From the NCBI GenBank assembly GCA_947577075.1, contig CANPTW010000006.1, positions 21,311-85,310 on the forward strand: 64,000 nucleotides of DNA. The letters are read 5' to 3'. The notes below the pieces were generated by a model. That model did not search any database, had not been told where the DNA came from, and was given only the letters and a program-made list of their open reading frames with translations. Of this stretch, positions 8,674-17,209 are shown one piece after another (positions within the stretch are counted from its first letter, which is position 1; each line of letters begins with the position of its first letter). A program made the translations under genes and the position numbers. The stretch comes from an uncultured Oscillibacter sp. GTDB taxonomy: Bacteria > Bacillota > Clostridia > Oscillospirales > Oscillospiraceae.

Positions 8674-8836
8674 CCCGCTAGAAAAACTTCTTTATCAGGG
8701 TTCCCCCGGAGGGGTTCCTTTCGTTTTCAATCATAAGTTTTTCGGAACTTTTTAAAGGTCTGAAAAACTTGCTCAGGCTGTCGAAAATACTTTTTCGACA
8801 GCCTGAGCGGGACCGGCCCGAAGGGCCGGTCCCGCT
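8674..8836. repeat. Dispersed terminator-associated repeat, copy A
   Basis: Shares hairpin blocks with copies at 27386-27594 and 59382-59657: a GGTTCC..GGGGTTCC stem (8699-8718), an AAGTTTTTC..GAAAAACTT stem (8735-8770) and a CAGGCTGTCGAAAA..TTTTCGACAGCCTG stem (8774-8805). The galM terminator hairpin follows directly. The left side is shortened, and only TCCCGCT (8673-8679) is left of a possible second hairpin copy. The end of the serine-recombinase element probably cut it. Confidence 0.7.
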
Positions 8837-8840
8837 GTTT
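8806..8840. terminator. Bidirectional terminator between the recombinase and galM
   Basis: A near-perfect stem AGCGGGACCGGCCC/GGGCCGGTCCCGCT with a 3-nt loop, then GTTTTA on the plus strand. It lies between convergent genes, 11 bp from the galM stop codon. Confidence 0.75.
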
Positions 8841-8847
8841 TACTTGC

Positions 8848-9891
8848 TCATTCCGCCCCGAAGCGGAACACGGTGGTGTGGGCGAAGGTCTCCCCGGCCT
8901 TGAGGACGCAGGAGGGGAACTGCGCGCAGTTGGGGGAATCGGGGAAGAACTGGGTTTCCAGGCAGAAGCCCCAGCGCCGGCCATAGGCCGCGCCGCCCTT
9001 CCCGGCGGGGCAGCCCGCCAGATAATTCCCGGTGTAGAACTGGACGCCGGGGAGCGTGGAGAGAACGTCCATGGCAATGCCGGTGGCGGGGGAAAACGCC
9101 CGGGCGGCGGGCCGGAGGGCCCCCGCCTCGCCGTTGACGGCCCAGTTGTGGTCATAGCCCCCGGCCTGGACAAGCTGGGGGAAGTCCTCGTCAATGCGGG
9201 CGCCGATGGGCGTGGGCCGCCGGAGGTCCATGGGAGTGCCGTCCACCGGAGCCAGCTCCCCGGTGGGGATGGACAGGGGGTCCGTGGGCGTGTAGCGGTC
9301 CGCGAACAGCTGGATGGTCTGGTCCAGCACCGGGCCGCTGCCGTGGCCGGAGAGGTTGAAATAGGCGTGGTTGGTCAGATTGCAGACGGTGTCCCGGCTG
9401 CATACGGCCCTGTAATCAATGGTCAGGCCCGTTTCCTCCAGGGTGTAGGCGACCCGGACCAGGAGATCGCCGGGATAGCCCTCCTCGCCGTCCGGGCTGA
9501 ACAGGGAGAGGGTCAGGGCGCTGTCCGAGGCGGCGTCCACCCTCCAGATCCGCCGGTTGAAGCCCAGGCCGCCGCCGTGGAGGTGGTTGACGCCGTGGTC
9601 GTTGGCAACCAAGGGATAATCCGCGCCGTTCAGGGAAAAGCGGGCGCCGCCGATCCGGTTGGCGAAGCGGCCCACCAGGGCGCCGAGGGATTTTCCGTGG
9701 GTCCGATAGGGCTCCAGCGCGTCGAAGCCCAGGAGGATGTCCACGGGCTTCCCCGTCCGGTCCGGGACCCAAAGGGACTGGAGGGAGCCGCCGAAGGGGA
9801 TGACGCCGCAGCGGAGGGCGCCGGCGGTCAGGGTGTAGAGGTCTACGGCGGTTCCGTCCGGCATGACGCCGAAGGGAGTGGGAGCAGGCAT
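8848..9891 (-). CDS. galM: Aldose 1-epimerase (mutarotase)
   Basis: A 347-residue cytosolic enzyme that interconverts alpha and beta anomers of aldoses such as galactose and glucose. Family landmarks are GRFANRIGGARF, the N-H-LHGG stretch (NHLHGGGLGFNRRIW), the catalytic-His strand NLTNHAYFNLSGHG and GGYDHNW. The start at MPAPTPFGV fits the family N-terminus and has AGAGGGA upstream. No galactose operon surrounds it. It appears to be a single-gene unit with its own terminator. Confidence 0.9.
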   Translation of the reverse strand: MPAPTPFGVMPDGTAVDLYTLTAGALRCGVIPFGGSLQSLWVPDRTGKPVDILLGFDALEPYRTHGKSLGALVGRFANRIGGARFSLNGADYPLVANDHGVNHLHGGGLGFNRRIWRVDAASDSALTLSLFSPDGEEGYPGDLLVRVAYTLEETGLTIDYRAVCSRDTVCNLTNHAYFNLSGHGSGPVLDQTIQLFADRYTPTDPLSIPTGELAPVDGTPMDLRRPTPIGARIDEDFPQLVQAGGYDHNWAVNGEAGALRPAARAFSPATGIAMDVLSTLPGVQFYTGNYLAGCPAGKGGAAYGRRWGFCLETQFFPDSPNCAQFPSCVLKAGETFAHTTVFRFGAE

Positions 9892-10028
9892 AGAAATTCC
9901 CTCTTTCCGTTGAATTGATGGAACCAGCATACCACATTTTTCCCCTCCGGTCAAAGGGTTTTCGCGGCATGAATGTCCCCGCTCCTTCATAGGCTTAACA
10001 GACAAGCAAGAAGCAAAGGGGGATCATC

Positions 10029-11150
10029 ATGAAAAAAGGAATCGCGCTGCTGTGCGCCGTGCTGCTGCTGGCCACCGGCGCCCGGGCGGTGGAGGTGGCC
10101 GCGCCGTCGGCCATCCTGATGGAGAAGGAGACGGGAACCGTCCTGTACGCCAAGGACGAGCATACCCCGCGGGAGCCCGCCAGCGTCACGAAGGTGATGA
10201 CGCTGCTTTTGACCATGGAGGCCATCGACAGCGGCCAGCTCAGCTACGACACCATGATCACCGCCTCGGCCCACGCCTGCTCCATGGGCGGGTCCCAGAT
10301 CTGGCTGAAGGAGAACGAGCAGCTCAGCGTGAGCGACATGCTCAAGGCCGTCTGTGTGGTGTCGGCGAACGACTGTGCCGTGGCCCTGGCGGAGACCGTG
10401 GCGGGGAGCGAGGACGCCTTTGTGGAGCGGATGAACCAGCGGGCGGCGGAGCTGGGGATGAAGGACACCACGTTTCGCAACGCCACCGGCCTTCCGGCGG
10501 CGGGCCATGTCACCTCCGCCTACGACATCGCCCTCATGAGCCGGGAGCTGATTCTGCGCCACCCGGATATCCGGCAGTATACCACCATCTGGATGGACAC
10601 CCTCCGGGGAGGGGAGTCCCAGCTGGTGAACACCAACCGGCTGGTGCGGTTTTACGAGGGGGCCACGGGCCTGAAGACCGGGTCCACGGACAGCGCGCTC
10701 TACTGCCTCTCCGCCACGGCGGAGCGGGAGGGGATGGAGCTCATCGCCGTCGTGATGAAGGGGGCCACCTCCCCCCAGCGGTTTGAGGACGCCCAGACGC
10801 TTCTGAATTACGGCTTCGCCTCTTACGCGCTGCGGAAGATCGTGCCCGACCGGGCCCTGCCCCCCATTCCGGTGGACCTGGGGGCCCAGGCCACGGTTCA
10901 GCCGGTGCCCGGCGAGGGAGGCACGCTGCTGCTGGAGAAGTCCAAGGCCGGGGATCTCCGCCAGTCCGTGGCGCTGGAGGAGCGCGTCGCCGCTCCCGTG
11001 GCCCTGGGGGACCGGCTGGGGACGCTGACCGTCTCCTCCGGGGAGGAGGTTGTGGCGGAGATTCCCCTGCTGGCGGGGGAAGCGGTGCCCAGGGTCACCT
11101 ATGGGCAGATGCTGCTCCGGCTGCTGCGGACGGCCTGCCTGGCGGGGTAG
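10029..11150 (+). CDS. dacF: D-alanyl-D-alanine carboxypeptidase (penicillin-binding protein, S11)
   Basis: A 373-residue exported enzyme that trims the terminal D-Ala from peptidoglycan pentapeptides. A signal peptide ends near ATGARA (residue 20). The three active-site motifs are present: S-x-x-K as SVTK (residues 52-55), S-x-N as SAN in VVSANDCAVAL, and KTG in TGLKTGSTDSAL. A C-terminal beta domain follows and ends in a short Leu-rich helix that may bind the membrane. AAAGGGGG precedes the start. DacF rather than DacA is a choice by resemblance to clostridial enzymes. Confidence 0.88.
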   Translation: MKKGIALLCAVLLLATGARAVEVAAPSAILMEKETGTVLYAKDEHTPREPASVTKVMTLLLTMEAIDSGQLSYDTMITASAHACSMGGSQIWLKENEQLSVSDMLKAVCVVSANDCAVALAETVAGSEDAFVERMNQRAAELGMKDTTFRNATGLPAAGHVTSAYDIALMSRELILRHPDIRQYTTIWMDTLRGGESQLVNTNRLVRFYEGATGLKTGSTDSALYCLSATAEREGMELIAVVMKGATSPQRFEDAQTLLNYGFASYALRKIVPDRALPPIPVDLGAQATVQPVPGEGGTLLLEKSKAGDLRQSVALEERVAAPVALGDRLGTLTVSSGEEVVAEIPLLAGEAVPRVTYGQMLLRLLRTACLAG

Positions 11151-11210
11151 TCCGCCGCCGCGGGGACCATTCGATCTTCTGCGACATGTTTTTCCCGCCG
11201 GCCGTGCTAT

Positions 11211-11249
11211 ACTCCAGCCTGATGAGAAGCGCATCGGGCTGGAGTTTTT
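11211..11249 (+). terminator. Terminator of the carboxypeptidase gene
   Basis: Stem CTCCAGCC/GGCTGGAG with a 17-nt loop, then TTTTT, 61 bp after the stop codon. The rest of 11151-11403 shows no gene. Confidence 0.65.
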
Positions 11250-11403
11250 ATGGCAGTCCCCCCAAATACCGGCAGCAGTTCGGCGGATACAGGGGGCGCA
11301 TTTGTTTTCGAGGATTGCGATAGACATGCCGGAAAACCGCCGGCGGTCCGGGGACCGCCCCGGAAAGGGCGGACCGACTCCGGGGAAAGGATGATACATA
11401 GCG

Positions 11404-12579
11404 ATGGCGGAGCTGTTTGAAATGCACGAAATAAGGCGCTTTCTGCCCCTGCCCTATGAGGAGGCGATGGCCCCCCGGCTGAAGCGGGCCCAGGAGCGGC
11501 TTCAGGGGAGCGCCCTCCGGCGCTCCGGGCCCGGGGCGCCGGGGACGGGCCCGGCGCTGCTCCGGATCTGCGGCCTGGCGGGAAGCATCCGGGCCCAGGG
11601 GCGGACGCTTGTGGTGGTGGAGGACGGCGGGCTTTCCTCCGGCGTCCAGGGCCTGGCGGGCCTGCTGGGAGACGGGGACCCGGGACGGGTGCGCTTCCTG
11701 GGGGGGCTCCCCCCGCCGGGGGAGCTGCGGGAGGCGCTGGAGCTGGCGGCCCATGGAGAGATTCTCCTCCTGGCCGCCGGGAGGAGGGACGCCCCGGCCG
11801 CCGCGCTCCTCCGCGGGGCGCTGGAAGAGCGGTACGGCGGGGAGGCGGAGCGCCATGTGCTCGGCGGCCTGCCGGGGGACGGAGAGGAGGGGGCCGGCCT
11901 GTTCTCCGCCGCCGGGCTGCTGGCCCTGGCCGTGCTGGGCGTGGACGTGACGGCGCTGCTGGCCGGGGCGGCGGCGATGGAGGAGCGCTGCGGGACGGCC
12001 TCCTTTGAAAATCCCGCCTGGCGGTACGCCGCCGTTCGCCGCCAGCTCTGCCGCTCCGGGTTTACCGTGGAGCTGCTGTGCTGCTGGGACGCCGCCCTCT
12101 GCGCCCTTCTGGAGTGGGCGGCGGGACGCTTTGCCGCCGCCGAGGGGAAGGGAGGCCGGGCGCTTTTCCCGGTGGCGGTGGACTACAGCCGGGCGTTTTG
12201 CACCTTGGGGCAGTATATCCAGGAGGGGCCCCGGCTCTTTGTGGAGACGGCGGTCCGGCTGGAGGGAGACGGGGACGAGCCCCTGTCCCGCCTCCGGGAG
12301 GCGGCGGAGGAGGGGACCATGCTGTCCCACACGGATCACGGCGTGCCGAACCTGATTCTCCGCCCCGGCGGGCGGACGGCGGAGGCCCTGGGCGGGCTCG
12401 TGGCCTTCCTTCAGCGGGTCTGCGGCCTTTCCGCCTGCATGGGAGACGCGGACCTCTTCGCCTGTCCCGGCGTGGAGGACTGCGAGGCCCGGATTGCGGG
12501 ACAGCTCGCCCTTTCCGGCGGGGAAGGCGGGCGGTGGAGGGCCGGTTCCCGGGAGCGCGTCCCGGCGGGGATTCTGTGA
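11404..12579 (+). CDS. Glucose-6-phosphate isomerase-like protein lacking catalytic residues
   Basis: A 391-residue protein that lines up with clostridial Pgi over most of its length: GLLALAVLGVDVTALLAGAA, ALFPVAVDYSRAF, LGQYIQEGPRLFVET, HTDHGVPNL and CPGVED all have clear counterparts. Key residues are changed. The sugar-phosphate loop KSGTTTE reads AAGRRDA, the catalytic Glu of the ESEGK motif is Ala (AAEGK), and the His before 'SMGQ' is Cys. It is also about 60 residues shorter, mostly at the N-terminus. I infer a pseudoenzyme, possibly regulatory, that keeps the fold. It is probably read as one gene, as no frameshift is visible. Confidence 0.75.
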   Translation: MAELFEMHEIRRFLPLPYEEAMAPRLKRAQERLQGSALRRSGPGAPGTGPALLRICGLAGSIRAQGRTLVVVEDGGLSSGVQGLAGLLGDGDPGRVRFLGGLPPPGELREALELAAHGEILLLAAGRRDAPAAALLRGALEERYGGEAERHVLGGLPGDGEEGAGLFSAAGLLALAVLGVDVTALLAGAAAMEERCGTASFENPAWRYAAVRRQLCRSGFTVELLCCWDAALCALLEWAAGRFAAAEGKGGRALFPVAVDYSRAFCTLGQYIQEGPRLFVETAVRLEGDGDEPLSRLREAAEEGTMLSHTDHGVPNLILRPGGRTAEALGGLVAFLQRVCGLSACMGDADLFACPGVEDCEARIAGQLALSGGEGGRWRAGSRERVPAGIL

Positions 12580-12605
12580 ACAATTGTCAAATTTGGTTTT
12601 TTGGA

Positions 12606-12634
12606 TTGTTTTTTCCGAGGGAATGTGGTATTCT
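12606..12634 (+). promoter_or_regulatory. Sigma-A-type promoter of the P-loop protein gene
   Basis: TTGTTT and TATTCT separated by 17 bp, about 57 bp upstream of the start codon at 12691. Confidence 0.55.
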
Positions 12635-12690
12635 GAAAGCAAGGTCAACGTGATCGAATATGCAATTTAAAATGACAGGAGTGTTTAACT

Positions 12691-13101
12691 ATGGTCAGAC
12701 TTATCATGGGCATGAAGGGTTCCGGCAAAACCAAGCAGCTCATCGAATTGATCAACAACGCGGCGAAGGACGAACCCGGAAACGTGGTCTGCATCGAGGC
12801 CAACCGCAATATGACCTACGATATCCACTATCACATCCGCCTTATCGACGCGCATGAATACAAGCTGAACAGCTATGACCTGCTCCAGGGCTTTATCAGC
12901 GGCCTCCACGCGGGGAACTACGACATTTCCCACATGTTTATTGACAACTTCTGCAAGATCGTCGGCCGGGAAGTGGACGGGGAGACGGAGAACTTCCTGA
13001 ACTGGCTGGACAGCTTCGGCGAGCGGAACAATATTAAATTTACGGTGACCATCAGCGCCGATCCCAGCGGCGCCACCGACGGGATGCAGAGATTCCTGTA
13101 A
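12691..13101 (+). CDS. Small P-loop NTPase-like protein, conserved hypothetical
   Basis: A 136-residue protein with a Walker A motif at the N-terminus (GMKGSGKTKQ) and a hydrophobic strand ending in Asp (DISHMFIDN) that could be Walker B. It is too short for a full ATPase domain of known type, and I recognise no other motif. Its own promoter and a downstream bidirectional terminator make it a single-gene unit. Function unknown. Confidence 0.7.
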   Translation: MVRLIMGMKGSGKTKQLIELINNAAKDEPGNVVCIEANRNMTYDIHYHIRLIDAHEYKLNSYDLLQGFISGLHAGNYDISHMFIDNFCKIVGREVDGETENFLNWLDSFGERNNIKFTVTISADPSGATDGMQRFL

Positions 13102-13150
13102 GCCGGCGCGGCTGAGGCGCGGGGCTCCATCCCCTTTTCAGGTGAAGCAG

Positions 13151-13190
13151 ATAAGAAAAGGCTCCTTTTTGAAGGAGCCTTTTTCTTATC
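13151..13190. terminator. Bidirectional terminator
   Basis: A 12-bp stem AAAAGGCTCCTT/AAGGAGCCTTTT with a 4-nt loop and T-runs on both strands, between two convergent genes. Confidence 0.85.
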
Positions 13191-13202
13191 GGAAACGCCT
13201 TG

Positions 13203-13721
13203 TCATTGAGAAGCGGCCTTTTTCCCGAACACCAGATAGAGGTACGGCGCGAATATGTCGGGGACCACCCACAGGCTGGATGTAAGCCCCGCCGCCAGAA
13301 AGAGCCGGAAGAACAGCTGGCTGACCCAGGAGGTTCCATCCGCCAAGGCGGACAGGTGGTAAACCGTCCGGTTGTAAACCGTCCAGCCGTAAGACCCGAA
13401 TACATGCAGGCTGATCTGCTCCGCCGCCAGCAGGGCGGCGTTCACCAGCACCATGATGGACGCGGACCAGAAGATCTCCCGCCGGGTCAGTCCCCGGACG
13501 AACCTCCACCCCGCCCACCAGAACAGCAGAGCACCCGCAACGGTCAGGATTTCCCCCAAATAGCCGGTGCCAATGACGATGCTTCCGTCCGGCCCCGGGC
13601 CCCGGGCCCGCTGGATCGAGACCCAGATCATGCTCCCGGCCAAGGTGAGCAGGCGGTTGATGACGCCCAGCGCCCCCAGCACCAGGGGCACCCGAAGGAT
13701 GGGCTTTTTCCAGAATTCCAT
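13203..13721 (-). CDS. Small multi-pass membrane protein (relative of 6115-6597)
   Basis: A 172-residue protein with four hydrophobic segments. The central block (EIFWSASIMVLVNAALL) and the C-terminus (PYLYLVFGKKAA) match the passenger gene of the insertion at 6048-7116. The GGAGG sequence upstream supports the start. It is next to pckA on the same strand, separated by about 70 bp, so it may be upstream or downstream in independent units. Function unknown. Confidence 0.65.
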   Translation of the reverse strand: MEFWKKPILRVPLVLGALGVINRLLTLAGSMIWVSIQRARGPGPDGSIVIGTGYLGEILTVAGALLFWWAGWRFVRGLTRREIFWSASIMVLVNAALLAAEQISLHVFGSYGWTVYNRTVYHLSALADGTSWVSQLFFRLFLAAGLTSSLWVVPDIFAPYLYLVFGKKAASQ

Positions 13722-13792
13722 AGGAACCTCCTTTTCCGCTGTGTATAGGGGAGGAGGGCAGACCTATGGTCTGCCCTCCGTATGGGGTATGA

Positions 13793-15481
13793 TTACAGGG
13801 TGTTCGCCTCGTCCACGACCTTTTTGATGGCCGCGGCGGCGTCGGCGGGGAGCTTGTTGAAGCCGCCCTCCTCGGTGTCCAGGTTGGTGACATAGTTCAG
13901 CCGGTCCTGCATCCGGGCCTTCAGCTGGGCCACGTACTCCTTGTCGCCCAGGTCGGGCACGAAGCCCTCCCACTTGAAGATCTCGATATCCTCGAAGGGG
14001 CCCCAGGTCTCAAACTTGGCCTTGCCCTCCACGACGGCCTCCAGGATGCCCAGGGTGTCCTCCTTCTGGACCTTTTTGCCCATGAAGTCGCCGGTGTTGA
14101 TGATATAGCAGGCCACGTTCTTTTCCGCCACCAGCTTCTTGAACTTCTCATAGTCGTTCACGAGGGGATAGGTGCGGAAGGGGTTGGCGTAGGGCTCGAC
14201 GACCAGGGCGTTGGGGTCCACGCCCTCCTTCAGCCGCTCGGCGCTGGAGCGCTTGGTGGCCAGGGTGGCGCCCATGACGGAGGCCAGGGACGCGCCGCTG
14301 AGCTTCACGATGGGGGGAATGGTGGGGTCCTTCATGATCCAGAAGATGGCGTTGACGGGGGACTCGATCTTATCCACCCGGTTGGGGGACCAGAGCTTGG
14401 ACTTGATGGCCCGGCCGTTGCCGTTCCGGACGTCCTCGGTGACCAGGACGATCTTGCCCTCGTCGTCCAGGGTGGCGGAGCAGTTCTGGGCGGTCAGCAG
14501 GAACTTGTTGTCCTCAGAGGGGACGGGGTAGTCGGCGGTCTTGTCGAAGTAGGTGGGCTCCAGGGCGATGGAGGCGCAGGTGTCGGAGTTGATGATAAAG
14601 GCGTCGTCGTGGAGCACCTTGATGGAGGGGTATTTCCCGCTGTGCTTGGCGTGGGTCAGGGTGGACTTGCCGGAGCCGGAGAGGCCGAAGACCGCCGCCA
14701 CGTACTTGCTGCCGTCGTCCAGGGTGTATTCCTTCTGGCCGCCGTGGCAGGAGGCGTAGCCGTTGCGGTTGGCGATGGCCCAGGCCAGGGTCAGGGTGCC
14801 CTTCTTGTGCTCGCCGAAGTAGCGCATGCCCAGGATGGCGGCGCAGTTGGTGTCGGTGTTGAAGTAGCACAGGCACTTGGGGTCGCAGATGTCCTCCTGG
14901 CCGGGGGCGCCGGTCCACTGGGGATCGGAGAAGATATAGATATCGGCCTCGTTGCCGTCTCCCACGCTCTGAGACTTCTTGTACATCTTCACGTACTCGT
15001 CGGACTGGTACTGGAAGTTCAGCATCCAGTTGTACAGCAGGTTCTCCTCCCCCTCGGGAATCAGCAGGTGGGCCTTGACCATGAACTCGGGGTCCAGGCC
15101 GATGAAGACCTCGGCGTGGTACATGGTCTTCCAGCGGGTGTCGTACACGGCGTCCATGACGATTTTGTCCAGGGCGGCGGTGTCCACGCCGGGCTTTCCG
15201 GTGATGCGCCGGGCGGCGGCATAGCGGCCCGTGATGGAGCCGTCGTTAAACAGGAGGACCTTGGCGTCGGGCTCCAGGCCGAATTCCTCCCCCCGGTAGA
15301 CGGGCATATCGGTAACGACGGTGCCGGGGGAGTTTTTGGCCATGTCGTAAGCTTCCCGAAGGGAGTTGATCTTCACGACGTTGTTGCCGTAGAAGGGGGC
15401 CTCAATGATAGAGCGGGTCTTGGAGAACCCGACCTTGCCGGGGCCGATCTCAGTTCTGGGGTAATAAGCTTTCGTGGACAT
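13793..15481 (-). CDS. pckA: Phosphoenolpyruvate carboxykinase (ATP)
   Basis: A 562-residue cytosolic enzyme that interconverts oxaloacetate + ATP and PEP + CO2 + ADP. In gut Clostridia it often runs toward oxaloacetate. Visible motifs are the kinase-1 loop GLSGSGKSTLT, the metal-binding LHDDAF, TLTLAWAIANRNGY upstream of the loop, and the arginine-rich C-terminal R.SSAERL with ANPFRTYPL. Its length is slightly above the 520-540 common for the family. AGGAGG lies before the ATG. The inovirus prophage starts only 112 bp upstream. Confidence 0.93.
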   Translation of the reverse strand: MSTKAYYPRTEIGPGKVGFSKTRSIIEAPFYGNNVVKINSLREAYDMAKNSPGTVVTDMPVYRGEEFGLEPDAKVLLFNDGSITGRYAAARRITGKPGVDTAALDKIVMDAVYDTRWKTMYHAEVFIGLDPEFMVKAHLLIPEGEENLLYNWMLNFQYQSDEYVKMYKKSQSVGDGNEADIYIFSDPQWTGAPGQEDICDPKCLCYFNTDTNCAAILGMRYFGEHKKGTLTLAWAIANRNGYASCHGGQKEYTLDDGSKYVAAVFGLSGSGKSTLTHAKHSGKYPSIKVLHDDAFIINSDTCASIALEPTYFDKTADYPVPSEDNKFLLTAQNCSATLDDEGKIVLVTEDVRNGNGRAIKSKLWSPNRVDKIESPVNAIFWIMKDPTIPPIVKLSGASLASVMGATLATKRSSAERLKEGVDPNALVVEPYANPFRTYPLVNDYEKFKKLVAEKNVACYIINTGDFMGKKVQKEDTLGILEAVVEGKAKFETWGPFEDIEIFKWEGFVPDLGDKEYVAQLKARMQDRLNYVTNLDTEEGGFNKLPADAAAAIKKVVDEANTL

Positions 15482-15552
15482 ATCTGTTCCTCCTTCAAAG
15501 TTTCCAAGCGCCTGCGCGGGAAGGGCGGCAGGTTCGCTGCACGTACCCTGTT

Positions 15553-15581
15553 AATATACCCTGTTTCTTTCCAAAAAGCAA
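15553..15581 (-). promoter_or_regulatory. Promoter of pckA
   Basis: On the minus strand TTGCTT and TATATT are separated by 17 bp, about 70 bp upstream of pckA. The prophage attachment repeat begins 12 bp from the -35 box. Confidence 0.6.
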
Positions 15582-15592
15582 GAGCGAAAACG

Positions 15593-15608
15593 CCTCTTCT
15601 GAAAAAAG
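15593..15608 (+). repeat. Left attachment repeat of the inovirus
   Basis: CCTCTTCTGAAAAAAG, identical to 25199-25214. It is taken as the duplicated insertion site. It lies just upstream of the pckA promoter. Confidence 0.7.
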
Positions 15609-15622
15609 GCAAGTTGTATATT

Positions 15623-15662
15623 GAATTTGGACAGTCGGACAAGCCCATGTCCGGCTGTCCAA
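15623..15662. other. Left-end inverted repeat and 15-bp palindrome
   Basis: GAATTTGGACAG (15623-15634) matches, with one mismatch, the reverse complement of CTGTCTAAATTC (25173-25184). Both lie exactly 14 bp inside the direct repeat. It also starts a hairpin: arms TTGGACAGTCGGACA (15627-15641) and TGTCCGGCTGTCCAA (15648-15662). It is a candidate recombinase binding site, or a single-strand origin. Confidence 0.55.
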
Positions 15663-15718
15663 TTATATTTAGGGGGCCGCCCCTCAGCCCCCGTGAAAAA
15701 AGAAAGGCAGGAGGCAAT

Positions 15719-15949
15719 ATGGAAATCATCGGTATCAGACCCACGGCATTCAAAGGCGACAGCGGCGACGTCACGGGAAAGAATTTCTATCTGACGTACC
15801 CCCTGGAGAAAGGGGAAGGCCTCGGCTCCGAACGCATCTTCGTCACGGACGCCAAGCTGAACAAATGGACGTACCAGCCGAAGGTGGGAGACAAAGTAAA
15901 CGTCTCGTACAACCGCTACGGCAAGTGCGACGGCATGGCAAAGGCCTGA
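15719..15949 (+). CDS. gpV-like single-strand DNA-binding protein of the inovirus
   Basis: A 76-residue protein. The alternating strands and the end 'VGDKVNVSYNRYGKCDGMAK' resemble small first-position proteins of Gram-positive inoviruses that are taken as single-strand binding (gpV analogues). In filamentous phages this protein coats progeny DNA before assembly and blocks complementary-strand synthesis. The start is supported by GGCAGGAGG. It is first in the plus-strand phage operon, 1 bp ahead of the next gene. The assignment rests on position and fold-like pattern, not on a strong motif. Confidence 0.55.
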   Translation: MEIIGIRPTAFKGDSGDVTGKNFYLTYPLEKGEGLGSERIFVTDAKLNKWTYQPKVGDKVNVSYNRYGKCDGMAKA

Positions 15950-15950
15950 T

Positions 15951-16133
15951 ATGGCTCCCGCCATGCTGGACCCCTGCGACCTGTGCCCGCTCTATCCCCA
16001 GGGGCATGACGTTCCCCCGGTCCCGCCGTTGTGTTTGGAGTGTCCTTCTTACATTGAGGCATTTAACGCAGCATCTCCTCGTTCATGGGCGGATTTCGAC
16101 GATGCTTTGATAGACTTGCTCGACGATCCATAA
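15951..16133 (+). CDS. Small cysteine-rich phage protein
   Basis: A 60-residue protein with two CxxC pairs (CDLC, CLEC) that can form a zinc knuckle, and an acidic C-terminus (DFDDALIDLLDD). Its start lies 1 bp after the gpV-like stop codon, so translation is probably coupled. ATG 15963 is an alternative start. It may bind nucleic acid or regulate Rep; no family is recognised. Confidence 0.6.
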   Translation: MAPAMLDPCDLCPLYPQGHDVPPVPPLCLECPSYIEAFNAASPRSWADFDDALIDLLDDP

Positions 16134-16282
16134 AGCGGCGGACCACCCCCACCCCTAGCCTGTAACCATCCTCGCCGGTGAATGTCGGGAGATATGCACG
16201 GTCGAGGCCCTCGAAAAAAGCGGGGCGGAAGCCCCGCAGAGGGTACTTGACTCCATAACGTTTTCCGGGAAGTGATTGCGCT

Positions 16283-17140
16283 ATGGGCATTTCGCCTCTT
16301 TACTCCATCCACCAGTACAGCGAGGAAATCTACAAGGTCGTAGCCTTCAAAGGCGCTCGGGACCCGGAAAATCCCCGTGTCCGGGATAAGGAGCATGAAC
16401 AGCACTATGACGCTAAGCTAAGCGAGGCGTTTTGCCGGGCAAAGTCTCTCGTCCTGCAATACGCCCTGTGCAATCCCTGGGACTGGTTCTTTACCGGCAC
16501 TCTGGATGAAACCAAATTTAACCGTTACGATCTGGACGAGTACCAGCAAAAGCTCTTCCAGTTTATCAGGGACAAGCGCAAAGCCTACGGCACGCAGGTG
16601 CAGTATCTCCTTATCCCGGAGCACCACAAGGATGGCGCGTGGCACATCCACGGCCTTCTCTCCGGGCTCCCGGACGGGGCCCTGCGGCGGTTCCGCCGCC
16701 CGGAGCCCTGGAAGCTGGTGAACAGCGATTACATGAACTGGCCGGACTACCAGCAGAAATTCGGCTTCTGCTCCTTGGGTCCCGTCAAGCACCCGGTGGC
16801 AACATCCTTCTACATAACCAAGTACGTGAGCAAGGAATTGTCCCTCCGGGGCAAGGACGTGGGGAAGCACCTGTACTTCCACTCCAGGCCGCTGAAGAAA
16901 GCGGAGCACGCCTCCAACGTCTACTTCTACAACCCGGGCCTGGATGCCGTCTGCGTCCACGACCACGACTTCTGCAAAACCGGCATGGTCCAGGACGCAA
17001 GCTGGATGTTCCCCTATCAGTGGGACGGCGTAGAAGCGGTGAACGAAGCTCCGCTGGACCCTCCAAAGCCCTTGGAGCCGGAAGCGGGCTTCCGGCCCTC
17101 GGAAATAGACCCGTTCTGCGAACAGCTAAGCATCTTCTGA
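16283..17140 (+). CDS. Rolling-circle replication initiator (HUH endonuclease Rep)
   Basis: A 285-residue protein. The metal-binding HUH motif is HIH (residues 121-123, in GAWHIHGLLSG). The nicking tyrosine motif follows as SFYITKYVSKE (Tyr177/Tyr181), and motif 1 is DWFFTGTLDETKF near residue 70. In filamentous phages Rep nicks the plus-strand origin and drives rolling-circle replication. The start at 16283 has GGGAAG upstream. A short GC hairpin (16223-16240) lies in the 149-bp leader before it, and the double-strand origin may be there or downstream in 17141-17504. Confidence 0.85.
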   Translation: MGISPLYSIHQYSEEIYKVVAFKGARDPENPRVRDKEHEQHYDAKLSEAFCRAKSLVLQYALCNPWDWFFTGTLDETKFNRYDLDEYQQKLFQFIRDKRKAYGTQVQYLLIPEHHKDGAWHIHGLLSGLPDGALRRFRRPEPWKLVNSDYMNWPDYQQKFGFCSLGPVKHPVATSFYITKYVSKELSLRGKDVGKHLYFHSRPLKKAEHASNVYFYNPGLDAVCVHDHDFCKTGMVQDASWMFPYQWDGVEAVNEAPLDPPKPLEPEAGFRPSEIDPFCEQLSIF

Positions 17141-17209
17141 AAATGCGTTTCCAAGGCCCCAGCGGACAAGGCCTGGTACGCTGTCACGTACCGGCCGGGT
17201 GAAAGGAGC

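Noticed and set aside
15593..15670. dif/XerCD site for phage integration
   Set aside because: No 28-bp dif-like arrangement with two 11-bp arms is visible. The 16-bp repeat and a coded transposase point elsewhere.
14609..15949. 446-codon plus-strand frame
   Set aside because: Antisense of pckA that by chance runs into the gpV-like gene; the real start is 15719.
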